A DNA stretch of 64,000 nucleotides from Pseudomonas entomophila. Its GTDB lineage: Bacteria > Pseudomonadota > Gammaproteobacteria > Pseudomonadales > Pseudomonadaceae. Location of the stretch: contig NZ_JARPQB010000016.1 in assembly GCF_029478665.1 (NCBI RefSeq), positions 1 to 64,000 on the forward strand, read 5' to 3'. The position numbers were made by a program, and so were the translations under genes. Position 1 is the stretch's first letter, and every line of letters begins with the position of its first letter. The notes under the pieces are model-generated. The model did no database searches. It saw nothing but the letters and a program-made list of their open reading frames with translations, and was not told the DNA's origin. This document shows, piece by piece, positions 7,977 through 16,858 of this stretch.

Positions 7977-10333
7977 CGTGCACTGGATCGCCACGCATTC
8001 TTTCTCGGGCACTGCCGTTGGCACCCCTGGCCATGGCCCTGGCCCTCAGCGCCTGCGCCAACGTGCCGGCTGCGCACAAGCCCCTGGCCAGCAGCGAGCT
8101 CGGCCAGCCCCTGGCCCAGGTCGACAGCAGTTCGACCGCGCTGGACCTGCACACCCAGCCCGGCGCAGGGGTACGTCAGGCCGTGCGCCAGGTGCCGCCA
8201 CGTGTCGGCCAGCGGCATAGTCGTGGCACGCCCGCGCCAGTGGCCGGCAACCCGCTGGGCGACCAGCCGGTGCAACTGAACTTCGTCGACGCCGATATCC
8301 AGGCGGTGGTGCGCGGCCTGTCGCGGGCCACGGGCCGGCAGTTCCTGGTCGATCCACGGGTCAAGGGCCAACTGACCCTGGTCTCCGAGGGCGGAGTGCC
8401 GGCCAGCAAGGCCTACGGCATGCTGCTGGCGGCATTGCGCATGCAGGGTTTCAGCGTCGTCGACGTCAACGGCGTGGCCCAGGTGGTGCCCCAGGCCGAC
8501 GCCAAGCTGCTGGGGGGCGCGCTGGTGAGCGGCGACCGCGACGCGGGCAACGGCATGGTCACCCGTACCTTCCGCCTGCAGTACGAGAACGCGGTCAACC
8601 TGATCCCGGTGCTGCGCCCGATCGTCTCGCCGGACAACCCGATCAACGCCTACCCCGGCAACAACACGATCGTGGTCACCGACTACGCCGAGAACCTCGA
8701 GCGGGTGGCGCAGATTCTCGACCGCGTCGACATCCCCAGTGCCCTCGATACCGACGTGGTGGCGATCCACAACGGCATCGCCAGCGACATCGCCAGCATG
8801 GTCGGCGAGCTGCTCGACAGCCAGGGCGCCGACCCGACGCAGAAGATCAGCGTGCTCGGCGACCCGCGCTCGAACAGCGTGGTGATCCGCTCGTCCAGCC
8901 CCGAGCGCACCCAGCTGGCGCGGGACCTGATCTACAAACTCGACAACGCGCAGAACAGCACCGGCAATCTGCACGTGGTGTACCTGCGCAACGCCCAGGC
9001 CGACAAGCTGGCCCAGAGCCTGCGCGGGCTGCTCACTGGGGAGAGCGACACCACCAGCGACGGCGCCCGGGCGCTGCTTAGCGGTGGTGGCATGCTGACA
9101 GGGGGCAGTAACAAGAATGGCAGTGCCAGCAACAGTGGCACGTCGCAGAACAGCAACGGCAACACCGGCAGCCTGAGCCGGGGCAATGGGCAAGCGGGCG
9201 CGACCACGCCCAATGGCTACGGCAACGGCACGCAGCAAGACGACCAGGGCATCGCGTTCTCCGCTGGCGGCGCGACCATCCAGGCCGACAAGACCACCAA
9301 CACGCTGCTGATCTCCGCGCCCGAGCCGCTGTACCGCAGCCTGCGCGAGGTCATCGACCAGCTCGACCAGCGCCGCGCCCAGGTGGTGGTGGAGAGCCTG
9401 ATCGTCGAGGTCGGCGAGGACGACGCCAACGAATTCGGCATCCAGTGGCAGGCCGGCAACCTGGGCAAGAACGGCCTGTTCGGCGGCGCCAACCTGGGCG
9501 GCAGCGGCCTGGGCAAGGGGCCCACCAGCATCGATGTGCTGCCGCCGGGGCTGTCGGTGGGGGTGGTCGACGGCACGGTGAAAATCCCCGGCGTCGGCGC
9601 GGTGCTCGACCTCAAGGTGCTGGCCCGGGCACTCAAGAGCAAGGGCGGCAGCAACGTGCTGTCGACGCCCAACCTGCTGACCCTGGACAACGAGGCGGCG
9701 AGCATCTTCGTCGGCCAGACGATTCCTTTCGTCAGCGGCCAGTACGTCACCGACGGCGGTGGCAACAGCAACAACCCGTTCCAGACCATCCAGCGCGAGG
9801 AGGTGGGCCTGCGCCTGAACGTGCGCCCGCAGATCTCCGAGGGCGGCACGGTCAAGCTCGATGTCTACCAGGAGGTCAGCAGCGTCGACCAGCGCGCCTC
9901 CAGCGCCGCCGGCACGGTGACCAACAAGCGCGCCATCGACACCAGCATCCTGCTCGACGATGGCCAGATCATGGTGCTGGGTGGCTTGCTGCAGGACGGC
10001 TACACCCAGAGCAACGAAGGCATCCCGTGGCTGTCGAGCCTGCCGGGGGTGGGCGCGCTGTTTCGCAGCGAGCGCCGGGCCAGCAACAAGACCAACCTGA
10101 TGGTGTTCCTGCGGCCCTACATCGTGCGCGACGCCAATGCCGGGCGCAGCATCACCCGCAACCGCTACGACTTCATCCGCCGTGCCCAGGGCGACCTGAA
10201 GCCCGAGCACTCGTGGGCGCTGCCGGACATGGACATGCCGTTGCTGCCGCCGGTGGAGCAGGGGGTGCCCGATCAAGGGCGTGCGCCCCGTGCGTCAATT
10301 CGTGCGGTGCCGGTGGACGAGGTCGCCCGATGA
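7973..10333 (+). CDS. gspD: T2SS secretin GspD, lipoprotein type
   Basis: 786 residues. The signal peptide ends in a lipobox, ALSACAN, so the mature protein should begin with a lipidated Cys, as in the P. aeruginosa liposecretin HxcQ, which reaches the outer membrane without a separate pilotin. N-domains begin [20 protein letters not shown]; a low-complexity Gly/Ser/Asn stretch (about residues 377-420) sits within the N3 domain. The C-terminal secretin barrel has [27 protein letters not shown] and the [14 protein letters not shown] signature. No gspS or gspC is seen. It forms the outer-membrane channel of the system. Confidence 0.95.
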   Translation: MTCTGSPRILSRALPLAPLAMALALSACANVPAAHKPLASSELGQPLAQVDSSSTALDLHTQPGAGVRQAVRQVPPRVGQRHSRGTPAPVAGNPLGDQPVQLNFVDADIQAVVRGLSRATGRQFLVDPRVKGQLTLVSEGGVPASKAYGMLLAALRMQGFSVVDVNGVAQVVPQADAKLLGGALVSGDRDAGNGMVTRTFRLQYENAVNLIPVLRPIVSPDNPINAYPGNNTIVVTDYAENLERVAQILDRVDIPSALDTDVVAIHNGIASDIASMVGELLDSQGADPTQKISVLGDPRSNSVVIRSSSPERTQLARDLIYKLDNAQNSTGNLHVVYLRNAQADKLAQSLRGLLTGESDTTSDGARALLSGGGMLTGGSNKNGSASNSGTSQNSNGNTGSLSRGNGQAGATTPNGYGNGTQQDDQGIAFSAGGATIQADKTTNTLLISAPEPLYRSLREVIDQLDQRRAQVVVESLIVEVGEDDANEFGIQWQAGNLGKNGLFGGANLGGSGLGKGPTSIDVLPPGLSVGVVDGTVKIPGVGAVLDLKVLARALKSKGGSNVLSTPNLLTLDNEAASIFVGQTIPFVSGQYVTDGGGNSNNPFQTIQREEVGLRLNVRPQISEGGTVKLDVYQEVSSVDQRASSAAGTVTNKRAIDTSILLDDGQIMVLGGLLQDGYTQSNEGIPWLSSLPGVGALFRSERRASNKTNLMVFLRPYIVRDANAGRSITRNRYDFIRRAQGDLKPEHSWALPDMDMPLLPPVEQGVPDQGRAPRASIRAVPVDEVAR

Positions 10334-11751
10334 GCCGCCTGCCATACGCCTGGGCCAAGGCCCAGCGCCTGGTGTTGCAGGCCAGCGGCGAGGAGGGCGC
10401 GCGCCTGGCGCGCTGCCCGTCGAGCCCGGGGTGGGCGGTGGCGGAGGTGCGGCGGCGTTTTGGCCAGGTACCGGTCGAGGCGCTCAGCGACGCGCAGATG
10501 GACGAACTGCTGGTCAGCGCCTATGCCGACACCGGCAGCGCCGCGGCGGTGGTGGGGGCGGCGGAGAACGAGGTCGACCTCGACCGCCTGTTGCAAGACA
10601 TGCCCGAGGTCACCGACCTGCTCGAAGCCCAGGACGACGCGCCGGTGATCCGCATGATCAACGCCTTGCTCACCCAGGCCGCGCGCGACCAGGCCAGCGA
10701 TATCCATATCGAGCCGTTCGAGAGCCACTGCCTGGTGCGCTACCGGGTCGACGGCACCCTGCGCGATGTGGTCTCGCCGCGCAAGGCACTGCACGGGGCG
10801 CTGGTGTCGCGGATCAAGATCATGGCGCAGTTGGACATCGCCGAGAAACGCCTGCCCCAGGACGGCCGCATCGCCCTGCGGGTGGCCGGGCGGCCGATCG
10901 ATATCCGCGTCTCCACCGTGCCCACCGGGCATGGCGAGCGGGTGGTGATGCGCCTGCTCGACAAGCAGGCCGGGCGCCTGCGCCTGGAGGCGCTGGGCAT
11001 GGATGCGGCGCTGCTGGCGCGGCTCGACCAGCTGATCCGCCAGCCCCATGGCATCGTCCTGGTCACCGGCCCCACCGGTTCAGGCAAGACCACCAGCCTG
11101 TACGCCGCCCTGGCGCGGCTGGACGCCAGCGTCAGCAACATCCTCACCGTCGAGGACCCGGTGGAGTACGACCTGCCGGGGATCAGCCAGATCCAGGTCA
11201 ACGCGCGCATCGACATGAGCTTCGCCGTGGCCCTGCGGGCGATCCTGCGCCAGGACCCGGACGTGATCATGATCGGCGAGATCCGCGACCTGGAGACCGC
11301 GCAGATCGCCGTGCAGGCGTCGCTGACCGGGCACCTGGTGCTGGCCACCCTGCACACCAACGACGCGGTGTCGGCGGTCAACCGCCTGGTCGACATGGGG
11401 GTGGAACCGTTCCTGCTGGCCTCGGCGCTGCTCGGGGTGCTGGCCCAGCGCCTGGTGCGCCGGCTGTGCCCGCATTGCCGCGAACCCGACCCGGCGACGC
11501 CGGGGCAGTACCGCGCAGTCGGCTGTGCCCACTGCAACCAGTGCGGCTACAGTGGGCGCACCGGCATCCACGAGCTGTTCTGCGTCGACGACGCGGTGCG
11601 CAGCCTGGTGCACCAGGGCGCCGACGAACAGGCCCTGCGCGCCGCCGCCCGGCGCAATGGCATGCTCAGCCTGCGCGAGGATGGCCAGCGCTGGGTCGAC
11701 GATGGCAGCACCTGCCTCGAGGAAATCCTGCGTGTCACCCGGGACGCCTGA
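10330..11751 (+). CDS. gspE: T2SS ATPase GspE
   Basis: 473 residues. The cytoplasmic hexameric ATPase that powers pseudopilus assembly. Visible motifs are ASDIHIEP, Walker [11 protein letters not shown] (about residue 247), the Asp box EDPVEY, Walker [13 protein letters not shown], the His box [13 protein letters not shown] and a Zn-binding CPHC...CNQC pair near residues 380-400. The N-terminal domain that contacts GspL is short. The start ATG overlaps the gspD stop (ATGA), which fixes the start. gspF follows with a TGATG overlap. Confidence 0.96.
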   Translation: MSRLPYAWAKAQRLVLQASGEEGARLARCPSSPGWAVAEVRRRFGQVPVEALSDAQMDELLVSAYADTGSAAAVVGAAENEVDLDRLLQDMPEVTDLLEAQDDAPVIRMINALLTQAARDQASDIHIEPFESHCLVRYRVDGTLRDVVSPRKALHGALVSRIKIMAQLDIAEKRLPQDGRIALRVAGRPIDIRVSTVPTGHGERVVMRLLDKQAGRLRLEALGMDAALLARLDQLIRQPHGIVLVTGPTGSGKTTSLYAALARLDASVSNILTVEDPVEYDLPGISQIQVNARIDMSFAVALRAILRQDPDVIMIGEIRDLETAQIAVQASLTGHLVLATLHTNDAVSAVNRLVDMGVEPFLLASALLGVLAQRLVRRLCPHCREPDPATPGQYRAVGCAHCNQCGYSGRTGIHELFCVDDAVRSLVHQGADEQALRAAARRNGMLSLREDGQRWVDDGSTCLEEILRVTRDA

Positions 11752-12956
11752 TGAACCGTTATCGCTATGAAGCCGCCGACGCCCAGGGCCGCCTGGTCAA
11801 TGGCCTGCTGGAGGCCGACAGTCCGGCCGCGGTGATGGCCCAGTTGCGTGCCCTGGGGTTGACCGCCCTGGCGGTGGAGCACCAGGCCGTGGCCGGCCAG
11901 GGCGGTGGCCTGTTCAGCGCGAAGCTGTCCGATGGCGACCTGGCCTGGGCGACCCGCCAACTGGCCAGCCTGCTGGCCGCCGGGCTGCCGCTGGAGGCGG
12001 CGCTGGGGGCGACCCTGGAACAAGCCGAGCGCAAGCACATCGCCCAGGTGCTGGGCGCCGTGCGGGCCGATGTGCGCAGCGGCATGCGCCTGGCGGACGC
12101 GCTGGCCGAGCGGCCACGGGACTTTCCGGATATCTACCGCGCCCTGGTGGCGGCGGGCGAGGAGTCCGGCGACCTGGCCCGGGTCATGGAGCGCCTGGCC
12201 GACTATATCGAGGAGCGCAACACCCTGCGCGGCAAGATCATGACCGCGTTCATCTACCCCGGGGTGGTCGGGCTGGTGTCGGTGGGGATTGTCATCTTTC
12301 TGCTCAGCTACGTGGTGCCCCAGGTGGTCAGCGCCTTCACCCAGGCGCGCCAGGACTTGCCTGGGCTGACCCTGGCCATGCTTGCAGCCAGCGACTTCGT
12401 GCGCGCGTGGGGCGTGTTGTGTTTCGCCCTGCTGGCCGGGGTGTTCTGGGGTTGGCGCGTCTACCTGAAGGCGCCAGGGCCACGGTTGGCCTGGCACAGG
12501 CAGGTGTTGCGGCTGCCATTGATCGGGCGTTTCGTGCTGGGTCTGAACACCGCGCGCTTCGCCTCGACCCTGGCGATCCTGGGCAGCGCCGGGGTGCCCT
12601 TGCTTCGCGCGTTGGAGGCGGCGCGCCAGACCTTGGGCAACGACTGCCTCGACCAGTGTGTCAGCGAAGCCACGGCGCGGGTGCGCGAGGGCGTGGGGTT
12701 GGCGTCGGCGCTGGCGGTCGGCAAGGTATTCCCGCCGTTGCTGATCCACCTGATCGCCAGCGGCGAGAAGACCGGCGACCTGCCGCCGATGCTCGACCGG
12801 GCGGCCGACAGCCTGGCCAAGGATATCGAGCGGCGGGCGATGGGCATGACGGCGTTGCTCGAGCCGCTGATGATCGTGGTGATGGGCGCGGTGGTGCTGT
12901 TGATCGTGATGGCGGTGTTGATGCCGATCATCGAGATCAACCAGTTGGTGCAGTGA
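11751..12956 (+). CDS. gspF: T2SS inner-membrane platform protein GspF
   Basis: 401 residues, the polytopic core of the platform. It has the two tandem T2SSF domains (about 70-190 and 270-395), each with the pattern LLAAGLPLEAAL / ILGSAGVPLLRAL and GEESGDLARVM / GEKTGDLPPML, and three membrane segments (about 165-190, 220-240, 370-395). The start overlaps the gspE stop. It is the last gene of the secretion operon and ends 9 bases before the convergent regulator gene. Confidence 0.95.
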   Translation: MNRYRYEAADAQGRLVNGLLEADSPAAVMAQLRALGLTALAVEHQAVAGQGGGLFSAKLSDGDLAWATRQLASLLAAGLPLEAALGATLEQAERKHIAQVLGAVRADVRSGMRLADALAERPRDFPDIYRALVAAGEESGDLARVMERLADYIEERNTLRGKIMTAFIYPGVVGLVSVGIVIFLLSYVVPQVVSAFTQARQDLPGLTLAMLAASDFVRAWGVLCFALLAGVFWGWRVYLKAPGPRLAWHRQVLRLPLIGRFVLGLNTARFASTLAILGSAGVPLLRALEAARQTLGNDCLDQCVSEATARVREGVGLASALAVGKVFPPLLIHLIASGEKTGDLPPMLDRAADSLAKDIERRAMGMTALLEPLMIVVMGAVVLLIVMAVLMPIIEINQLVQ

Positions 12957-12965
12957 CGCCCTGGG

Positions 12966-13973
12966 TTACTCGCCGAGGCGTTGCTCTCGCGAGGGCGGAT
13001 AACCGAAATAGGCGGCATAGCACTTGCTGAAGTGCGACACCGAGACGAACCCGCAGGCCACCGCGACTTCCATCACCGACAGGTCGGAATACTGCAGCAG
13101 GCGCCGGCTCTTGGTGATGCGCAGCTCCATGTAGTAGCGCCGCGGCGAGGTGCCGAGCTGGGCCTGGAACAGGCGGTCGATCTGCCGCCGCGAGCGGCCG
13201 GAGTAGGCGGCCAGCTGGTCCAGGCTCAGGGTTTCCTCGAGGTTGTTCTCCATCAGCTCGACGATGGTGCGCAGGTGCAGGCTCATCGACTTCTTCGCCC
13301 CGGGGCCGACCTGGCGATAACGCGCGCCGGAGAACGACAGGATCTCTTCGACACCCTCGGCCAGGGCGTCGCCGTGCAGGCGGCGGACCAGGCCGAGCAT
13401 CAGTTCCATGGCGCCGTTGGGGCTGGCGGCGGTGAGGCGGTCGCGGTCGAGGGTGAAGCTGGACGGGGTGATGCGGGTTTGCGGGCTGCATTCGGCCAGG
13501 CTGGCGCGCTGCTCGGGGTGGACGCTGCAGCCATAGTCGTCGAGCACCCCGGCGCGGCCGAGGAACCAGGCGCCGTTCCACAGCCCGCCCAGGGTCATGC
13601 CGTGGCTGGCGCAATCGCCCAGCAGGCGGTCGAGTTCGGGGTACTTGAGCGGCGTGCGCAGGCCGCCGCAGATCACCAGCAGATCGAGCCCGTGCAGGGT
13701 ATGCGGGGTGAGGGGAGTGGCGACCAGCTCAAGGCCCAGGTCGCTGAGCACCCGGTCGCCGCCCAGCGATAGCGGGGTGAAGGCGAAGCGCTCGGCGCGC
13801 AGCAGGTTGGCGGTGACCAGCACGTCCATGGCCACGGTGAAGCTGGCCATGGAGAAGTGTTCGAGCAGCACGAAGGCGACCTGGTAGGGGCGTTCGGCGC
13901 TGCCGTCGGTGGGCTTGAGCCGCAGCATGTTGCTGGTGCTGGTCTTCTTGCTGAACTGGCGTGGCGTGGGCAC
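12966..13973 (-). CDS. GlxA-family AraC-type transcriptional regulator
   Basis: 335 residues from GTG 13973, which has GGAG six bases upstream; an open frame continues to 14090 without a ribosome binding site. The N-terminal half is a DJ-1/PfpI-like class I amidotransferase domain (YQVAFVLLEHFSMASFTVAMDVL... DLLVICGGL... GGLWNGAWFLGRAGVLDDY), and the C-terminal half has two AraC helix-turn-helix motifs (SLDQLAAYSGRSRRQIDRLF and MEVAVACGFVSVSHFSKCY). In Pseudomonas this family (GbdR, CdhR, ArgR) senses amino-acid or quaternary-amine metabolites. It converges on gspF, so there is no evidence that it controls secretion. The ligand is unknown. Confidence 0.85.
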   Translation of the reverse strand: MPTPRQFSKKTSTSNMLRLKPTDGSAERPYQVAFVLLEHFSMASFTVAMDVLVTANLLRAERFAFTPLSLGGDRVLSDLGLELVATPLTPHTLHGLDLLVICGGLRTPLKYPELDRLLGDCASHGMTLGGLWNGAWFLGRAGVLDDYGCSVHPEQRASLAECSPQTRITPSSFTLDRDRLTAASPNGAMELMLGLVRRLHGDALAEGVEEILSFSGARYRQVGPGAKKSMSLHLRTIVELMENNLEETLSLDQLAAYSGRSRRQIDRLFQAQLGTSPRRYYMELRITKSRRLLQYSDLSVMEVAVACGFVSVSHFSKCYAAYFGYPPSREQRLGE

Positions 13974-14091
13974 TGCGGACTCCGCTTCCTGGCTGGCGGG
14001 GATGAGTGTGCGTCGGGGCGGGGGGAAAGACAACCGGGTGAATGCGCGTTGGGCTATGCTGGGCGCCCGCTCACCCTGGACCTTGATCACG

Positions 14092-14553
14092 ATGAAATAT
14101 GCCGCCGCCCTGTTGCTCAGCCTGCTCCCGTTGCTGGCCCAGGCCGTGGAGCCTGGCGACAGGCTTGCGCCCTGGACCTTGCTCGACCAGTACGACCAGC
14201 CCTACAGCCTGTCGGCCGACACCCGCATCCTGCTGGTGGCCCAGGACATGGACGGCGCCAAGCTGGTCAAGGCGGCGCTGGAGGGGCAGCCCAAGGGCTA
14301 TCTGGAAGCGCGCGATGCGGTGTTCGTCGCCGATATCCAGCGCATGCCGGCGCTGGTCAGCAAGCTGTTCGCCATACCGGCCATGCGTGACTACAGCTAC
14401 CGGGTGATGCTGGACCGCGAAGGGCGGGTTGCCAGCCGTTATGCGGCGGCTGATGGCAAGGTGCAGTGGCTGACGTTGGACAAAGGCGTGCTGGTGAAGC
14501 GCCAGGCGTTTTCCGATACCCCGGCACTCAAGGCGGCCCTGGAACACCTGTAG
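14092..14553 (+). CDS. Exported thioredoxin-fold-like protein
   Basis: 153 residues with a clear Sec signal peptide (MKYAAALLLSLLPLLAQA). The mature part, VEPGDRLAPWTLLDQYDQPYSLSADTRILLVAQDMDGAKLVKAAL, looks like a thioredoxin-like fold of the AhpC/YtfJ kind but lacks a CXXC motif. Homologues in Pseudomonas are often labelled FAD/FMN-containing dehydrogenase without support in the sequence. A redox or binding role in the periplasm is possible. The TAG stop is the second to fourth base of a GTAGGAGCC repeat end. Confidence 0.65.
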   Translation: MKYAAALLLSLLPLLAQAVEPGDRLAPWTLLDQYDQPYSLSADTRILLVAQDMDGAKLVKAALEGQPKGYLEARDAVFVADIQRMPALVSKLFAIPAMRDYSYRVMLDREGRVASRYAAADGKVQWLTLDKGVLVKRQAFSDTPALKAALEHL

Positions 14554-14872
14554 GAGCCGGCCTTGCCGGCGAACACCGGCAAGGCCGGTGCCATCCACCG
14601 CGTCGTCTGGTTCGCCGGCAAGGCCGGCTCCTACAGGGTATGTAAGCGACCAAGTGCTGCGCTCTTGCGTAGGAGCCGGCTTGCCGGCGAACACCGGCAA
14701 GGCCGGTGCCATCCACCGCGTCGTCTGGTTCGCCGGCAAGGCCGGCTCCTACAGGTATGTAAGCGACCAAGTGCTGCGCTCTTCCGTAGGAGCCGGCTTG
14801 CCGGCGAACACCGGCAAGGCCGGTGCCATCCATCGCGTCGTCTGGTTCGCCGGCAAGGCCGGCTCCTACAGG
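14550..14872. repeat. Three tandem copies of a ~118-bp palindromic repeat unit
   Basis: Units start at 14550, 14669 and 14786 (periods 119 and 117). Each holds GTAGGAGCCGGCTTGCCGGC, a GAACACCGGCAAGGCCGGTG hairpin, a unique GCCATCCACCGCGTCGTCTG core, then the inverted end TTCGCCGGCAAGGCCGGCTC, with a GTAAGCGACCAAGTGCTGCG linker between units. The units are almost identical. The first base triplet supplies the stop of the gene ending at 14553, and the last end supplies the stop of the sirtuin gene at 14866. Confidence 0.9.
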
Positions 14873-15612
14873 CCGTTTTTCAGCAAGCTGGGCAATATTT
14901 CTCCTGCCTTGCCGGCCAGGGTGAACTCACGCGGATGGCCGGCCACTACCGGTTGCGGATTGACATGCACCACCGTCGCGCCGGCCTGCAACGCTACCCG
15001 TGGTATCGACGCCGCAGGCTGCACCACCCCCGAGGTGCCTACCGACAGCAGCAAGTCGCAGTCTTCGGCAGCGGCAAAGGCCTGGTCCAGGGTCTGTTCG
15101 GGCAGTTGCTCGCCGAACCAGACCACGCCAGGCCGCAGATAGCCCCCGCATGTCTTGCACAGTGGTGGCTCGATACGTCGGCCTTGTTCGGCGCCTTCGG
15201 CCAGGGGCAGGGCACTGCCGACGGGTTGCGCGCAACTGAAGCAGCGAAAAGCATCCAGTCGCCCGTGCAAGTGCAATACTTCGCGGCTACCGGCGCGCTC
15301 ATGCAGGTCATCGACGTTCTGCGTCACCAGGGTGACTTTTGCCAGCCTGGCCTGCAGGTCAGCGATGGCCTGGTGCGCAGGGTTGGGACGTGCCTGGGCG
15401 ATGCCCGCACGGCGCATCTCGTACCAGCCCCAGACCAGCGCAGGGTCCGCGGCAAAGCCGTCGGCGCTGGCCAGTTGCACAGGGTCGAAGCGCTCCCACA
15501 ACCCATCGAGCTTGTCGCGAAACGTGGCGATACCGCTCTCGGCCGACACGCCGGCACCGGTGAACACCACCAGGTGACGAGCCTGGGCAAGCAGTCCGGG
15601 GTCGAAGGGCAT
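14866..15612 (-). CDS. cobB: NAD-dependent protein deacylase, sirtuin class III
   Basis: 248 residues. Sirtuin motifs are in order: GAGVSAESGIATFR (residues 19-32), TQNVDDLH, the catalytic His in HLHG, a four-Cys zinc site (CFSC ... CKTC), GVVWFGE and the NAD-binding GTSGVVQPAA. The Tyr and Arg of WYEMRRAG match the YxxR pair that lets class III enzymes accept succinyl- and malonyl-lysine. It removes acyl groups from lysines using NAD. The ribosome binding site AGGAG... precedes ATG 15612. The stop codon comes from the adjacent repeat. Confidence 0.92.
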   Translation of the reverse strand: MPFDPGLLAQARHLVVFTGAGVSAESGIATFRDKLDGLWERFDPVQLASADGFAADPALVWGWYEMRRAGIAQARPNPAHQAIADLQARLAKVTLVTQNVDDLHERAGSREVLHLHGRLDAFRCFSCAQPVGSALPLAEGAEQGRRIEPPLCKTCGGYLRPGVVWFGEQLPEQTLDQAFAAAEDCDLLLSVGTSGVVQPAASIPRVALQAGATVVHVNPQPVVAGHPREFTLAGKAGEILPSLLKNGL

Positions 15613-15742
15613 GGCGGATCTCCAGGGGCAGGGTGGTCACTGTGCCTGCGGGGCGGCAAGCGAACAAGGGGAATTGGCGCTTGACCTCGACTTAACCCGA
15701 GGTTCGATACTCGGCCGCTCTTTCCATCGACGGAGCGATACC

Positions 15743-16162
15743 ATGACACAGCCACGCGCGTTCCACCTGTCCAATCCGGAAGGCCTCTACGACCCCAGCG
15801 CCAATGCCTATTCCCACGTCGCAGAGGTACGTGCCGGCAGCCGTTTGCTGTATATCGCCGGGCAGGGTGGGGAGGATGCCCGGGGCGAGCTCTCGGCGCA
15901 TTTCGACGAGCAGGCCCGGCAGGCCCTGGCCAACCTGAAGACCGCCCTGGCGTCCAAGGGGGCGGGCCTGGCCGATGTATTCAAGCTTACGCTGCTGGTG
16001 GTCGAGCACTCCGAGGAACGCCTGCGCCAGTGGGTGGCCGAGGCCGAGCGGGCCTGGGGCGGGCGCATGGCACCGACCTGCACCTTGATCCCGGTGCCGC
16101 GCCTGGCGCTGGACGGCATGCTGGTGGAAGTTGATGCGGTGGCGGCGCTGCCTGCGCAGTAG
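15743..16162 (+). CDS. RidA/YjgF-family protein
   Basis: 139 residues. The Rid family signature is visible as LLYIAGQGGEDARGEL..., ALANLKTALASKGAGLADVFKLTLLV and PTCTLIPVPRLALDGMLVEVDAVA. True RidA enzymes hydrolyse reactive 2-aminoacrylate imines and need an Arg in a C-terminal RxxVE..A context; here the equivalent segment is PRLALDGMLVEVDA, so the Arg position differs and activity may not be the same. It is divergent from the sirtuin gene across 130 bases. The substrate is unknown. Confidence 0.85.
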   Translation: MTQPRAFHLSNPEGLYDPSANAYSHVAEVRAGSRLLYIAGQGGEDARGELSAHFDEQARQALANLKTALASKGAGLADVFKLTLLVVEHSEERLRQWVAEAERAWGGRMAPTCTLIPVPRLALDGMLVEVDAVAALPAQ

Positions 16163-16254
16163 TGCCGGCAAGGCCGCGCCCAGACCGGCACCGTGCGCTA
16201 TCGAGGCTTTGGGCCGTCACCCGCGCGAGCAGTTCCAGCACGCTCGGGGCTGAC

Positions 16255-16578
16255 CTACTTGTTGTTGATGCACTGCGACTGCACCACATAACGCACGGTA
16301 CGCAGGGTGCCCTGGCTGTCCTCGAAGGTCATCAGCCGCGGCACCACCTCGCAGGTGCGCGGGTCGCCCGACTGGCGCACGAAGCGGGCGACATCCAGCT
16401 TCATGCCGTAGCGGTAGTCGACGATCTCGGGCATCGGCTTGTCGCGTTTCGCCGCGTAGGCCGCCACGGCCTGCTGGTGGTCGGCGACCAGTTGCTCGTT
16501 GCGCTGCCCGGAAAAGCCGGTGGCCTGGGCCGAGAGGGAAAGCGCCAGCAGCGCGGCGCAGATGATCAGACGTTGCAT
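16255..16578 (-). CDS. DUF2790 domain periplasmic protein
   Basis: 107 residues. A signal peptide (MQRLIICAALLALSLSAQA) is followed by a small domain with YGMKLDVARFV, TCEVVPRLMTFEDSQG and YVVQSQCINN, the DUF2790 pattern, including two conserved cysteines that could form a disulfide. This is a Pseudomonas-restricted family of small exported proteins, some induced by metals or stress, with no known function. A GGAGG sequence precedes the ATG. Confidence 0.85.
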   Translation of the reverse strand: MQRLIICAALLALSLSAQATGFSGQRNEQLVADHQQAVAAYAAKRDKPMPEIVDYRYGMKLDVARFVRQSGDPRTCEVVPRLMTFEDSQGTLRTVRYVVQSQCINNK

Positions 16579-16858
16579 GGGGTGCCTCCGAAAGGTTCGT
16601 GGTTTCGGAGCCCACCCTAAAGAGGGCCGACCAACAGCGGCATGACGCCAGGGTTACAGATCTGCAAGGGGCGCCACGTCGGCTGTGTTCACCCCTTGAA
16701 TGACGCGATTGTAATGCTCCCATCACCTTCCCGTTATCCGCCGACGGCGAGCATCAGCCTCGGCCGAAGGGGCTGGGTGCGCTTGCATCTGGCCAAGCCA
16801 GGGACGCTCCAGCGCCAAGGGCCGACAACAAGAACAGCCGCAATCGAAGGAGCATCGG
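16579..16858. promoter_or_regulatory. Divergent upstream region of the DUF2790 and oprD-type genes
   Basis: 280 non-coding bases between divergent starts. The AATCGAAGGAG ribosome binding site of the porin gene lies at its right end. No operator was recognised by eye. Confidence 0.3.

Noticed and set aside
7946..10276. Long minus-strand open frame opposite gspD
   Set aside because: Codon-position shadow; the secretin on the plus strand has all family signatures and tight operon overlaps.
12966..13973. AraC/GlxA regulator as controller of the T2SS locus
   Set aside because: It converges with gspF and does not share a promoter region; no sequence evidence links them.
14550..14872. CRISPR-like array of three repeats
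   Set aside because: Units are ~118 bp, internally palindromic, with nearly identical linkers instead of unique spacers, and no cas genes are present.
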